Below are positions 44,363-53,026 of a DNA stretch of 64,000 nucleotides, one piece after another. The first letter of the stretch is position 1. Each line of letters starts with the position of its first letter. The translations under genes were made by a program, and so were the position numbers. The notes beneath the pieces are model-generated. The model was given only the letters and a program-made list of their open reading frames with translations, did no database searches and was not told the origin of the DNA. This stretch comes from Ruminococcus sp. (GTDB lineage: Bacteria > Bacillota > Clostridia > Oscillospirales > Ruminococcaceae), in NCBI GenBank assembly GCA_017534595.1, contig JAFXVY010000113.1, forward strand, positions 124,001 through 188,000. Reading direction: 5' to 3'.

Positions 44363-45748
44363 TTATTGCTTTGACTTGATATAGCTGTCGATGGCAGCTG
44401 CGGCCTTCTTTCCGGCACCCATGGCAAGGATCACCGTAGCGGAGCCCGTAACGGCGTCGCCGCCTGCGAAAACACCTTCCTTGGTGGTGCATTCGTTCTC
44501 GTCAACGATCAGCGTACCGCGGGAGCTCTTCTCGAGTCCGGGAGTTGTCATTGTGAGCAGCGGGTTGGGAGATGTTCCGATCGCCATGATCACAGTATCT
44601 ACATCCACCGTGAACTCCGAGCCCTCGACCTCAACCGGAGAGCGTCTGCCGGAAGCATCAGGCTCGCCGAGCTCCATTTTAACGCACTCGATACCCGTCA
44701 CGCGGCCTTTATCGTCACCGAGGATGCGGGTCGGATTGGTCAGCAGCATGAACTCGATACCTTCTTCGCCGGCATGATGGACTTCCTCTTTCCTTGCGGG
44801 GAGCTCGTCCATAGACCTGCGGTAGATGATATAGACTTTCTCGGCTCCCAGTCTCATAGCCGAGCGGGCGGAATCCATCGCAACGTTTCCGCCGCCTACG
44901 ACCGCTACCCTCTTAGGTCTGATTATCGGGGTATAGTGATCGTCGTCATAGGCCTTCATCAGGTTTATGCGGGTAAGGAACTCATTAGCAGAATACACGC
45001 CTACAAGATCCTCGCCATCGATGTTCATGAATCTCGGGAGACCGGCGCCGGAACCGATGAACACGGCTTCATAATCCATACCGAACAGCTCGTCCACCGA
45101 AAGCACGCGGCCTATGACCATATTGGTCATGATCTTTACGCCGAGCTTTTTGAGGCCCTCGATCTCCTCCGCGACTATCGCCTTGGGCAGTCTGAACTCG
45201 GGGATGCCGTACATCAGCACGCCGCCGGCAGTATGGAAGGCTTCGTATACAGTCACATCGTAGCCGAGCTTTGCAAGATCTCCCGCAGCGGTAAGTCCCG
45301 CGGGACCTGCACCGATAACAGCTACCTTATGTCCGTTTGGCTTCGGTACTGCGGAAGTGGTCTGCTTTCCGCGCATATAGTCCGCGCAGAAGCGCTCGAG
45401 CCTGCCGATGCCTACCGGCTCGCCCTTTATGCCTCTGACACACTTGCTCTCGCACTGCCTCTCCTGAGGGCATACTCTGCCGCAGACAGCAGGCAGCGAG
45501 TTTGTTGAGGTTATGATCTTATAAGCCTCCTCAAAATTGCCCTGTGCAGCCTGAGCTATGAATTCGGGTATCCTGACGCCTACCGGGCAGCCGGTCATGC
45601 AGGGTCGGTTCTTGCAGTTAAGGCACCTCTGCGCCTCCTGAACAGCCTGCTCTCTGGTATAGCCGAGAGTTACCTCATCAAAGTTCCGCGCTCTGACAGC
45701 GGGCTCCTGCTCGGGTATGGGGGTCTTGCAGGGATCCATATTCGGCAT
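44363..45748 (-). CDS. nfnB: NADPH-side subunit of electron-bifurcating transhydrogenase (NfnB / GltA-like)
   Basis: This 461-residue flavoprotein resembles the glutamate synthase small subunit. The N-terminal ferredoxin-like part carries cysteine sets for two [4Fe-4S] clusters (CLNCKNRPCMTGCPVGV, then CGRVCPQERQCESKCVRG). FAD and NADPH Rossmann motifs are VAVIGAGPAGLTAAGDLA (about 143) and VAVVGGGNVAMDSARSA. A second FAD site is FAGGDAVTG near the end. Pairing with the FAD/[2Fe-2S] subunit immediately upstream identifies NfnB of the NADH-dependent reduced ferredoxin:NADP oxidoreductase. Start and upstream stop overlap by one base (TAATG). Confidence 0.9.
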   Translation of the reverse strand: MPNMDPCKTPIPEQEPAVRARNFDEVTLGYTREQAVQEAQRCLNCKNRPCMTGCPVGVRIPEFIAQAAQGNFEEAYKIITSTNSLPAVCGRVCPQERQCESKCVRGIKGEPVGIGRLERFCADYMRGKQTTSAVPKPNGHKVAVIGAGPAGLTAAGDLAKLGYDVTVYEAFHTAGGVLMYGIPEFRLPKAIVAEEIEGLKKLGVKIMTNMVIGRVLSVDELFGMDYEAVFIGSGAGLPRFMNIDGEDLVGVYSANEFLTRINLMKAYDDDHYTPIIRPKRVAVVGGGNVAMDSARSAMRLGAEKVYIIYRRSMDELPARKEEVHHAGEEGIEFMLLTNPTRILGDDKGRVTGIECVKMELGEPDASGRRSPVEVEGSEFTVDVDTVIMAIGTSPNPLLTMTTPGLEKSSRGTLIVDENECTTKEGVFAGGDAVTGSATVILAMGAGKKAAAAIDSYIKSKQ

Positions 45749-46581
45749 TATCTGACACCTCCGGTAAGTCGGCAGACATGATCCGCCTCCTGCTCTTTAT
45801 AGGTAGAGTTCCTGCGCATAAGCTCATCGAAGTCTACCTCATGCCCGTCGAAGTCGGGACCCTCGACACAGGCGTATTTGGTCTTCCCGCCCACCTTAAC
45901 ACGGCAGCACCCGCACATACCGGTACCGTCGAGCATTATGGGATTGAGGGAAACAAGCGTCTTGATGCCGTAAGGCTTGGTCACGGCGCAGACAAATTTC
46001 ATCATAGGTACGGGGCCGATAGCTATGACCTCGTCATACTGCGCTCCGCCCTCGATAAGCTCTCTGAGCTTGTCGGTAACAAAGCCCTTGAAGCCGCAGC
46101 TGCCGTCGTCAGTGCAGATGTGCAGTTCTGTACAGGCAGCTCTCATCTCGTTTTCGAGAATGATTATATCCTTGCTCCTGAAGCCGGCGATCATATCCAC
46201 CTGCACGCCCATATTAAACAGCTTCTTGGCCTGGGGATATGCGATAGCGCAGCCCACGCCGCCGCCTACTACGGCTACACGCTTCGCGTTCTCGACATAT
46301 TCGGTAGCTGCACCGAGAGGTCCGGCGACGTCGAGAATAGAATCGCCCTCCTCAAGTTCGGCAAGTCGCATGGTGGATGCACCGATGATCTGATAGATCA
46401 CGACGATGCTCCCCTTTTCCCTGTCGTAGTCGGAAATGGTAAAGGGTACGCGCTCGCCGAGCTCGTCGCTCCTGATAATGACGAACTGTCCGGGCTCTGC
46501 CTTTCTTGCTATATAAGGAGCGTCGATCTCGATGAGAACGCACTGCTCGTTGAGTTTTTCTTTTCTCAGGATCTTGTACAA
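45748..46581 (-). CDS. nfnA: FAD/[2Fe-2S] subunit of electron-bifurcating transhydrogenase (NfnA)
   Basis: This 277-residue protein belongs to the dihydroorotate dehydrogenase electron-transfer family. It starts with TTG at 46581 behind GGAGGG. The FAD-binding barrel holds GERVPFTISDYD, the NAD domain VAVVGGGVGCAIAYP (about 103-117), and the C-terminal [2Fe-2S] loop has GMCGCCRVKVGGKTKYACVE. With NfnB it couples NADH and reduced ferredoxin to NADP+ reduction, a key NADPH source in anaerobes. A lone sulfide-dehydrogenase role is the weaker alternative. Confidence 0.9.
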   Translation of the reverse strand: MYKILRKEKLNEQCVLIEIDAPYIARKAEPGQFVIIRSDELGERVPFTISDYDREKGSIVVIYQIIGASTMRLAELEEGDSILDVAGPLGAATEYVENAKRVAVVGGGVGCAIAYPQAKKLFNMGVQVDMIAGFRSKDIIILENEMRAACTELHICTDDGSCGFKGFVTDKLRELIEGGAQYDEVIAIGPVPMMKFVCAVTKPYGIKTLVSLNPIMLDGTGMCGCCRVKVGGKTKYACVEGPDFDGHEVDFDELMRRNSTYKEQEADHVCRLTGGVR

Positions 46582-46653
46582 TTTTATCCCTCCGTCTGAA
46601 ATTCAGCCTCAAAATGACCGCAAGGCCGGGCACCTGTACGGTGTGTTGGAACT

Positions 46654-46682
46654 ATTATACTACAAATTTCCGATTTTTGCAA
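46654..46682 (-). promoter_or_regulatory. SigA-type promoter for nfnAB
   Basis: Minus strand TTGCAA (46682-46677), 17-base spacer, TATAAT (46659-46654), preceded by AAAAGAC. Confidence 0.8.
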
Positions 46683-46687
46683 GTCTT

Positions 46688-47887
46688 TTACCGTAATTTT
46701 TCATTTTTGTGAAGCTCTGCACTTATAAGCTCCCGCTCAGTATCAGCTCTGACACTGCCGAACAGGCTGTTATATGAAAATACAACAGCTCCGTCGGTCC
46801 CTGACAGCGCGTCGCTTATCTGATCGGCTATGATACCCTCACGCCTGATAAATTCATCCTCAGAGGCTGTTTTGTATGCTCCGATACCTATGAGCAGCTT
46901 CTTCTTTCCGGCGCAGAGCTCCCGCCAGACATCGAGAGTCTCCGCAAAAGGCTTGACCCTGTTCTTATAGCCGAAATACAGCTGCGGGCAGATATAGTCG
47001 CAGAAGCCCTCCTCGGTACACCAGCGCTTTACATCGGCGCAGAGAAACATATAATTGTTTTCAAGGTTTCCCTGCGGCGCGATCCCGAAAAGCACCCGGG
47101 GATCCTCCCGCTTGACCGCCTTATATATCCCGCTGACGAGCAGCGAGCAGTTTTCCGTCCTCCACTCGGTGCGGTCTCTGCCAGAACCGAATTCGGCGTA
47201 GGAGCTCTCATCGAATGCCGCATCTGTGGTCGGATAGAAATAATCGTCGATGTGTATGCCGTCAACGTCATAGTTCCTGACGATCTCAGCTGCACCCTCG
47301 GCGATAAGCTCCCTGACCTCCGGACAGGCGGGGTCAAGCCAACAGTGTTTGGTCTCGCTGACATAGGAGACTCGCTCCGGGCTCTGCTTGTACCACTTCC
47401 CGACGGGATATCTATCCGATATTGTCTCCATTACCTCAGGCGTCTCGCAGCGCAGAGGGTTTATCCACGCATGGAACGACAGGTCATAGGAATGGGCAGC
47501 CTCGGTCATTATCTCAAGAGCATCGAAGGTCTCCGAGCCGAAAAACTTGGTCGGCGGATAGAGCTCCGATGGATAATAAGCGTCCGAGAAAGCCCTGATG
47601 TGAACGAACAGCGTATTGAAGCCGATCTCCGAACTTTTCCGGCAGATCCCCTCAAACTGCGCAGAAAACGCTTCCCTGCCGGCAGAGAGCATAGGCGCCA
47701 GCTCAATGCAGGATATCCAAACCGCCTTTACCGTATCGTAATTGAGCGGTGAATATCCGCGTTCAGTTTCAGAAGCGGCAATATTCCCCTGCGGAACAGG
47801 CGAGTTCATCATAACTATCGGCTTGTCCGCTGTGCTTGAACAGGCGCAGAGCAGCAGACAAAGCAGTATCAGCAGATTTTTTTTCAT
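46688..47887 (-). CDS. GHL10 (DUF187) glycoside hydrolase-like lipoprotein
   Basis: This 399-residue exported lipoprotein has a short signal peptide with lipobox LLCACSS (Cys at about 16). The TIM-barrel domain (about 48-390) begins VKAVWISCIELAPML and includes FNTLFVHIRAFSDAYYPS, FHAWINPLR, WLDPACPEVRELI, YDVDGIHIDDYFYP and FGIAPQGNLENNY, the landmarks of the GHL10/YddW family. These proteins are thought to cut polysaccharide or peptidoglycan glycan strands outside the cell; activity is not established. A 9-base inverted repeat brackets its -10 region. Confidence 0.86.
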   Translation of the reverse strand: MKKNLLILLCLLLCACSSTADKPIVMMNSPVPQGNIAASETERGYSPLNYDTVKAVWISCIELAPMLSAGREAFSAQFEGICRKSSEIGFNTLFVHIRAFSDAYYPSELYPPTKFFGSETFDALEIMTEAAHSYDLSFHAWINPLRCETPEVMETISDRYPVGKWYKQSPERVSYVSETKHCWLDPACPEVRELIAEGAAEIVRNYDVDGIHIDDYFYPTTDAAFDESSYAEFGSGRDRTEWRTENCSLLVSGIYKAVKREDPRVLFGIAPQGNLENNYMFLCADVKRWCTEEGFCDYICPQLYFGYKNRVKPFAETLDVWRELCAGKKKLLIGIGAYKTASEDEFIRREGIIADQISDALSGTDGAVVFSYNSLFGSVRADTERELISAELHKNEKLR

Positions 47888-47917
47888 GGAGACCTCCGGC
47901 GTGAATAATTCTAATAG

Positions 47918-47923
47918 ATTATA
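47918..47923 (-). promoter_or_regulatory. -10 box for the GHL10 gene
   Basis: Minus strand TATAAT (47923-47918) within a dyad: CCTCCGGCG (47893-47901) and CGCCGGAGG (47927-47935). No good -35 box at 17 bases. Confidence 0.45.
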
Positions 47924-47958
47924 CAGCGCCGGAGGGTATTTTATTCGCTCTGCCGAAG

Positions 47959-47993
47959 AAAAAAGCGCTGCATCCCGCAGAGGATACAGCGCC
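47959..47993 (-). terminator. Terminator of lysA
   Basis: Minus strand stem GCGCTGTATC/GATGCAGCGC (one G-T pair) followed by TTTTTT. Confidence 0.85.
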
Positions 47994-48004
47994 TCATAAG
48001 CTGT

Positions 48005-49273
48005 TTATTTTTCGATGTACTTGTCGAGTATACCGGTGAAATCGAATGTCCTGAAATAATCGGAGGGTGTCTCGGCGCGGCGTATCAGCTGAACGGAGCC
48101 GTCCTCCTTGAGCAGCAGCTCGGCGGAGCGGAGCTTGCCGTTGTAGTTGTAGCCCATAGCGAAGCCGTGAGCGCCGGTATCGTGTATAACAAGGATATCT
48201 CCGATATCTATCTCGGGGAGCATCCTGTCTATCGCAAACTTGTCGTTGTTCTCGCAGAGACCGCCGGTAACATCGTACTTGTGGTCGCAGGGAGCATCTT
48301 CCTTGCCGAGTACGGTGATATGGTGATAGGAACCGTACATAGCGGGTCTCATCAGGTTGCAGGCGCAGGCGTCGCAGCCGATGTACTCCTTGTAGATGTG
48401 CTTCTGATGGATGCATTTGGTAACGAGATGACCGTAAGGAGCCAGCATATATCTGCCGAGCTCGGTGAAGATAGCCACATCACCCATGCCGGCAGGTACA
48501 AGTACCTCATCAAAAGCCTTGTGTACGCCCTCGCCGATAGCCATTATATCGTTCTCGGGCTTGCCGGGGATATAAGTCACGCCGACGCCGCCGGAAAGAT
48601 TGATATACTTGATATCCACTCCGGTCTCGTTCTTTAGCTCAACTGCAAGTTCAAAAAGAATTCTTGCAAGCTTGGGATAATAGCCGTTGGTAACGGTGTT
48701 GGATGCAAGGAAGGCATGGAGGCCGAAATGCTTTACGCCCTTGGACTTAAGGATCCTGAAGCCCTCAAAGAGCTGATCTCTCGTGAATCCGTACTTCGCC
48801 TCGCCGGGATTGTCCATTATCTGAGTTTCGAGCTCAAAGTGCCCGCCGGGATTGAAGCGGCAGAACAGCGTTTCGGGCAGCCCGCAGAGCTTTTCAAGGA
48901 ACTCGATGTGGGTGATATCGTCAAGATTTATGAAAGCGCCCAGCTCCTTGGCCTTCTTCATATCCTCTTCGGGAGTAACGTTTGAGGAGAACATGATATC
49001 CGCACCCGAGAACCCGCAGCACTCGCTGAGCATCAGTTCGGTGAGGGACGAGCAGTCAACGCCGCAGCCCTCCTCCTTGAGGATCTTGAGTATATAGGGG
49101 TTCGGCGTAGCCTTTACCGCGAAGAACTCACGGTAACCCTTGTTCCAGGAGAACGCCTTGTAGAGCTTCCTTGCATTCTCGCGGATACCCTTTTCGTCGT
49201 AGATATGGAAGGGGGTAGGATACTTTGCGATTATCTCCTCCGCCTGAGCCTTTGTGATGAACGGTCTTTTCAT
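48005..49273 (-). CDS. lysA: Diaminopimelate decarboxylase
   Basis: This 422-residue fold-type III PLP enzyme decarboxylates meso-diaminopimelate to lysine. The PLP lysine is in FFAVKATPNPYI (about 53). GGVGVTYIPGKPEND and ELGRYMLAPYGHLV are present. The CESxD-type active-site loop reads GGLCENNDKFA, and the acceptor region is YIGCDACACNLMRPAMYGSYH. These features fit the Clostridial LysA branch. AAAGGAATG precedes the ATG, and it has its own promoter and terminator. Confidence 0.9.
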   Translation of the reverse strand: MKRPFITKAQAEEIIAKYPTPFHIYDEKGIRENARKLYKAFSWNKGYREFFAVKATPNPYILKILKEEGCGVDCSSLTELMLSECCGFSGADIMFSSNVTPEEDMKKAKELGAFINLDDITHIEFLEKLCGLPETLFCRFNPGGHFELETQIMDNPGEAKYGFTRDQLFEGFRILKSKGVKHFGLHAFLASNTVTNGYYPKLARILFELAVELKNETGVDIKYINLSGGVGVTYIPGKPENDIMAIGEGVHKAFDEVLVPAGMGDVAIFTELGRYMLAPYGHLVTKCIHQKHIYKEYIGCDACACNLMRPAMYGSYHHITVLGKEDAPCDHKYDVTGGLCENNDKFAIDRMLPEIDIGDILVIHDTGAHGFAMGYNYNGKLRSAELLLKEDGSVQLIRRAETPSDYFRTFDFTGILDKYIEK

Positions 49274-49306
49274 AATATCATTCCTTTGCCGAAAAAATAT
49301 ACATTT

Positions 49307-49335
49307 ATAATAACATCATTTTTCTGCTCCGTCAA
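49307..49335 (-). promoter_or_regulatory. Promoter for lysA
   Basis: Minus strand TTGACG (49335-49330), 17-base spacer, TATTAT (49312-49307). The lysine riboswitch often found at such genes is not seen. Confidence 0.7.
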
Positions 49336-49412
49336 TATTATTTCGTCAAAATTAACAGAATTTATACAAAAATGAATTTTTTAAGTTTCAATCCTGCATT
49401 TTCTAACATTGC

Positions 49413-49441
49413 TTGACTTATACCGCCCAAAATGTTATAAT
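49413..49441 (+). promoter_or_regulatory. SigA-type promoter for the YwqE-like gene
   Basis: TTGACT (49413-49418), 17-base spacer, TATAAT (49436-49441). Confidence 0.83.
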
Positions 49442-49461
49442 CATATCCGGAGGTAAAATTT

Positions 49462-50184
49462 ATGAAGACCGATTTTCATTCTCATATACTGCCGGGTATC
49501 GACGACGGCTCGCGGAACATCGAAGAATCCGTGGCTCTGCTCGATATGATGGCGGAGGACGGCGTTGAGACCGTCTGCGCGACGCCGCATTTCTATTCCC
49601 ACAAAATAAGCATAGACGGTTTCATCAACCGCCGCAACGAAGCCTTTGAAAAGCTCAAGCCCCATCTGAAGCCGGAGCATCCTAAGATCCTGCTCGGAGC
49701 GGAGGTGCTCTACAATCACTCGCTGATACAGTGCGACGAGCTTTCCCGCCTCTGCCTCGAGGGTACCGATTACCTGCTCTGGGAGATGCCCTATACGCAG
49801 ATCACCAAGGGTGTAGTCACCGACACCGAGGAGCTTGCCGGGAGCACGCAGATCAAGCTTATGATCGCTCATATCGAGCGCTATCTGCACTTTACGTCCT
49901 ACGATGAGCTTGCGAGCCTTATGTCGCTGGATGTCATCGGGCAGATAAATTGCAAGTCGCTTACGAAGTTCTCGTCCCGCAGGCAGGTCAAGAAGCTTAT
50001 ATCCGACGGCTATGTACACCTGCTTGGTACAGATTATCACCGCACCGACAGTGGACATGAGCTGCTCGGGGTCGCGGAGAAGTTCCTGACCAAGATGTAC
50101 GGCGAAAAGATCGTTTCGGCAGTGTACCGCAACAGCAGGCTCGTCCTCGAAAACAAGCCGATATACGAGCTCGACAGCTTGTAA
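49462..50184 (+). CDS. PHP-type tyrosine-protein phosphatase (YwqE/CpsB family)
   Basis: This 240-residue PHP protein begins MKTDFHSHILPGIDDGSRNI, the signature of manganese-dependent CpsB/YwqE tyrosine phosphatases. Further metal ligands lie in CATPHFYSH, LLGAEVLYN, LMIAHIERY and LLGTDYHRTDS. Such enzymes dephosphorylate BY-kinases controlling exopolysaccharide, but no kinase or capsule gene lies here, so the partner is elsewhere or the role differs. GGAGG lies 8 bases before the ATG. Confidence 0.9.
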   Translation: MKTDFHSHILPGIDDGSRNIEESVALLDMMAEDGVETVCATPHFYSHKISIDGFINRRNEAFEKLKPHLKPEHPKILLGAEVLYNHSLIQCDELSRLCLEGTDYLLWEMPYTQITKGVVTDTEELAGSTQIKLMIAHIERYLHFTSYDELASLMSLDVIGQINCKSLTKFSSRRQVKKLISDGYVHLLGTDYHRTDSGHELLGVAEKFLTKMYGEKIVSAVYRNSRLVLENKPIYELDSL

Positions 50185-50200
50185 ACTTTTTATAAAGCTA

Positions 50201-50229
50201 TTGACACAAACCGAGTAATATAGTATAAT
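50201..50229 (+). promoter_or_regulatory. SigA-type promoter for metK
   Basis: TTGACA (50201-50206), 17-base spacer, TATAAT (50224-50229), about 20 bases before the SAM riboswitch. Confidence 0.88.
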
Positions 50230-50249
50230 ATATCTGTTAAAATTCAATA

Positions 50250-50344
50250 CCTTATCAAGAGCGGCGGAGGAAACAGGTCCTGTGAAGCCCGGCAACCTGA
50301 ATTATCAAGGTGCCAAATCCTGCGGTATTATCCGAAAGATGAGG
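50250..50344 (+). promoter_or_regulatory. SAM-I riboswitch (S-box) aptamer
   Basis: The conserved S-box elements are in order: CCTTATCAAGAG at the P1 side, GGCGGAGG, GTGAAGCCCGGCAACC, AAGGTGCCAAATCCTGC, and GAAAGATGAGG closing P1 (CCTTATC with GATGAGG). It senses S-adenosylmethionine and controls metK; with SAM bound, the terminator downstream is expected to form. Confidence 0.97.
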
Positions 50345-50359
50345 AAAGCTGAGTTGTAT

Positions 50360-50390
50360 GGCGTTTCGCATCGAAGCGCCTTTTTATTTT
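50360..50390 (+). terminator. Expression-platform terminator of the SAM riboswitch
   Basis: Stem GGCGTTTCG/CGAAGCGCC (one G-T pair), loop CAT, followed by TTTTTATTTT. Confidence 0.9.
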
Positions 50391-50437
50391 GCTTTTCGTT
50401 TCAGTGCGGGCATGACAATGCCCGAAAGGAGGTCAAT

Positions 50438-51610
50438 ATGTCAAGATATTTGTTTACATCCGAGTCGGTAACAGAGGGGCATCCCGACAAGATCTGCGAT
50501 CAGATCTCAGATGCGGTGCTCGACGCTCTGCTCGAGCAGGATCCCATGTCGAGAGTTGCCTGCGAGACAGTTACGACTACCGGTCTCGTTATGTGTATGG
50601 GTGAGATCACGACCAAGGCGATCGTGGATATCCCGCAGATCGTAAGGGATACGGTTGTGGGGATCGGCTATGACCGCGCCAAGTACGGCTTTGACGGCCA
50701 CACCTGCTCCGTTATGACCACCATAGACAAGCAGTCCCCCGATATCGCCATGGGTGTTGACAACGCGCTTGAAGGGCGTGAAGAGAACGCTTTTGATACC
50801 GGTGCCGGCGATCAGGGCATCATGTTCGGCTTCGCCTGCGACGAGACTCCCGAGCTCATGCCCATGCCTATCTCCCTTGCTCACAAGCTCTCCAAGAAGC
50901 TCACAGAGGTCAGAAAGAACGGCACGCTCCCCTATCTGCGTCCCGACGGGAAGACTCAGGTAACTGTTGAGTACGTTGACGGCAAGCCCGCCCGCATTGA
51001 CGCGGTCGTAGTTTCCTCTCAGCATGATTCCGATACCACTCTTGAGCAGATCAGAGAGGATATCATCGAGAAGGTCATCAAGGCAGTCATCCCCGCAGAG
51101 CTGCTCGATGAGAACACCACCTACTTCGTGAACCCCACCGGGCGTTTCGTGGTCGGCGGACCTCAGGGTGACAGCGGCCTTACCGGCAGAAAGATCATCG
51201 TTGACACCTACGGCGGCTATTCCCGTCACGGCGGCGGAGCCTTCTCGGGCAAGGATCCCACAAAGGTTGACCGCTCTGCTTCCTACGCTGCAAGATACAT
51301 TGCCAAGAACATCGTTGCCGCAGGACTTGCCTCCAAGTGCGAGGTAGAGCTTGCCTACGCTATCGGCGTGGCTCACCCGGTATCTATCCTCGTTGACAGC
51401 TTCGGCACCGGCAAGGTAAGCGACGAAAAGCTCTCCGAGGCTGTGAAGAAGGTATTTGATCTGCGTCCCGCAGCTATCATCCGCGACCTTGATCTCAGAA
51501 AGCCCCAGTACAAGCAGCTCGCTGCCTATGGTCACATCGGCCGTGAGGATCTCGGCGTAGCCTGGGAAAAGACTGACAGAGTCGATGCTCTGATCGAGGC
51601 TGTGAAATAA
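50438..51610 (+). CDS. metK: S-adenosylmethionine synthetase
   Basis: This 390-residue enzyme makes SAM from methionine and ATP. It begins [35 protein letters not shown], the [20 protein letters not shown] loop segment and [18 protein letters not shown] are intact. The true start is ATG at 50438 with AAAGGAGG; the frame stays open back through the riboswitch, which is non-coding. Expression is controlled by the SAM-I riboswitch. A small hairpin (50407-50424) abuts the ribosome binding site. Confidence 0.98.
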   Translation: MSRYLFTSESVTEGHPDKICDQISDAVLDALLEQDPMSRVACETVTTTGLVMCMGEITTKAIVDIPQIVRDTVVGIGYDRAKYGFDGHTCSVMTTIDKQSPDIAMGVDNALEGREENAFDTGAGDQGIMFGFACDETPELMPMPISLAHKLSKKLTEVRKNGTLPYLRPDGKTQVTVEYVDGKPARIDAVVVSSQHDSDTTLEQIREDIIEKVIKAVIPAELLDENTTYFVNPTGRFVVGGPQGDSGLTGRKIIVDTYGGYSRHGGGAFSGKDPTKVDRSASYAARYIAKNIVAAGLASKCEVELAYAIGVAHPVSILVDSFGTGKVSDEKLSEAVKKVFDLRPAAIIRDLDLRKPQYKQLAAYGHIGREDLGVAWEKTDRVDALIEAVK

Positions 51611-51624
51611 CTCAAATAACACGA

Positions 51625-51659
51625 AAGCCCTGCACATCAAGTGCAGGGCTTATTGTTTT
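51625..51659. terminator. Terminator between convergent metK and ribU
   Basis: Stem AAGCCCTGCAC/GTGCAGGGCTT, loop ATCAA, then TATTGTTTT. The stem could also serve ribU on the minus strand. Confidence 0.88.
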
Positions 51660-51664
51660 GCGGT

Positions 51665-52366
51665 CTACTGCTTGACTATCTCAAATCTGCTTCCGTCAAA
51701 GAAGGTAAAGATCATAACGATCGAACCTACGATTACAGCGAGCGCTATGAGCAGACCGATAACGGATCTTCTTGTAACGGTGAAGCTCCCCTCGCCCTTC
51801 GGGATAAGTCCGGCGGCCTTAAAAGCCTGAGACAGCGGCTTGTAGATGATAAACGCGATCGATGCGTTGAGCATACTTTTTACAAGGTTGAAAGGCAGGA
51901 GCAGCTTGGGTATCATCTTGACGACAGTGTTCACATCTGTCTTCATATAGATCGGTGTAACGATTATGTTCATCAGCAGCATTACTGCTGTCATGCAGAA
52001 CACCGAAGCGATAAGGCCGATAACAGCGCCCTTGTAGCTCTTGTTGAACTTGTAGATCAGCGAAGCGGTCACGGCAAATGCTGCGCTTCCGGCGAAGTTC
52101 ATAAGCGCTCCCCAGAAACCGGTATCAGACAGCGTAACGAGCTCGAGCAGCGTTTCGGCAAGTGCCACTCCCGCAGCTGCGAGAGGACCGTATACGAAAC
52201 CCGAGAGGGTTATGAAAACATCCTTGAATTCAAGGGTCAGGAAGCTGACCTTGAAGCGGAAAATGAACAGGCAAAGATATCCGAGGGCGGTAAACATTGC
52301 CAGAATGGATATCTTTTTTACATCAAGTTTTTTTACCGAGCTGCTGCCGGCTGTTTTTGTACTCAT
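51665..52366 (-). CDS. ribU: Riboflavin ECF transporter S component
   Basis: This 233-residue membrane protein has about six helices. It begins after a short Lys-rich tail with KKISILAMFTALGYLCLFI, and EFKDVFITLSGFVYGP is the substrate-site segment typical of RibU. ATG at 52366 is chosen because GGAGG lies 8 bases upstream; the frame runs back to 52447 through the riboswitch terminator. It captures riboflavin and docks on a shared EcfAA'T module encoded elsewhere. The FMN riboswitch upstream supports the substrate call. Confidence 0.93.
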   Translation of the reverse strand: MSTKTAGSSSVKKLDVKKISILAMFTALGYLCLFIFRFKVSFLTLEFKDVFITLSGFVYGPLAAAGVALAETLLELVTLSDTGFWGALMNFAGSAAFAVTASLIYKFNKSYKGAVIGLIASVFCMTAVMLLMNIIVTPIYMKTDVNTVVKMIPKLLLPFNLVKSMLNASIAFIIYKPLSQAFKAAGLIPKGEGSFTVTRRSVIGLLIALAVIVGSIVMIFTFFDGSRFEIVKQ

Positions 52367-52412
52367 TGATAAATCCTCCAAAAATTCATTATTCGGAGAA
52401 ACAGCGGGAAAA

Positions 52413-52439
52413 TGAAAAGCCCCCGATACTCTCGGGGGC
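52413..52439 (-). terminator. Expression-platform terminator of the FMN riboswitch
   Basis: Minus strand stem GCCCCCGA/TCGGGGGC, loop GAGTA, followed by TTTTC. It lies between the aptamer and the ribU ribosome binding site. Confidence 0.85.
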
Positions 52440-52461
52440 AAAGTCACATAAATAGACCGTC

Positions 52462-52570
52462 GTTTCTTCCATCCGGACTTTTACCGTCGGTTTCGGAATT
52501 TCACCGAATCAGCGCATCTCTGCGGTCGAGGACTATGACCTCCGGTGTGGACTTGCACCACCCCTGAAAC
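52462..52570 (-). promoter_or_regulatory. FMN riboswitch (RFN element)
   Basis: Read on the minus strand the RFN landmarks are in order: GTTTCAGGGG opening P1, GGTGCAAGTCCACACCGG, GTCCTCGACCGC, GATTCGGTGAAATTCCGAA, ACCGACGGTAAAAGTCCGGA, and GGAAGAAAC closing P1. It senses flavin mononucleotide and controls ribU. A terminator follows before the start codon. Confidence 0.96.
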
Positions 52571-52600
52571 TTTATATTCTTTTGTTATCCGAAGAAAGGC

Positions 52601-53005
52601 TTACTCGCCTTCCTCCTCATCGTCGCCGAAGTCGAACTCGAGCTTTTCGCCGCAGTTGGGGCAATCGATCGAGCCGAGCTCTATAAGGCTCTCGTTAAGG
52701 CAGATCGTCTCGCCGCAGGTGGGGCATACGCACTCGTACTGCTCCTCGTCGAAATCCTCGTCGCCGCGGTCCTCATCCTCATCGAGGCCGTAAAGATCCT
52801 CCTCGACCTCGCCGAGATCCTGATCTATGCTGTCGATAAGCTCAACAGCCTCATCGACCTCTACCGCAAGATCCTCAACAGCGCCTGCGATCTCATCGAG
52901 CACCTCCGACATTACGCGGAGCACCTTGCCCTCGTTGGTCTCTTCACTGATATTCAGGCCGTCCATAAGGCCCTTGAGATAAGCAACTCTGCTTTTCAGC
53001 TCCAT
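52601..53005 (-). CDS. CD1247 N-terminal domain protein with zinc ribbon
   Basis: This 134-residue acidic protein begins MELKSRVAYLKGLMDGLNIS, the start seen in the Clostridial CD1247 family. A long heptad-like helical stretch (about 20-75) is very rich in Glu, Asp, Leu and Val, suggesting a coiled coil. The C-terminal 45 residues form a zinc ribbon with CPTCGE and CPNCGE, and the tail is acidic. The function is unknown. It lies 21 bases after efp, as in other Clostridia, so a translation link is possible. Confidence 0.8.
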   Translation of the reverse strand: MELKSRVAYLKGLMDGLNISEETNEGKVLRVMSEVLDEIAGAVEDLAVEVDEAVELIDSIDQDLGEVEEDLYGLDEDEDRGDEDFDEEQYECVCPTCGETICLNESLIELGSIDCPNCGEKLEFDFGDDEEEGE

Positions 53006-53026
53006 AACGGGACCTCCTTTACGAAC

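Noticed and set aside
50282..50437. N-terminal extension of metK
   Set aside because: The frame is open but lies in the SAM riboswitch and its terminator; the strong AAAGGAGG is at ATG 50438.
52367..52447. N-terminal extension of ribU
   Set aside because: It crosses the FMN riboswitch terminator; GGAGG marks ATG at 52366.
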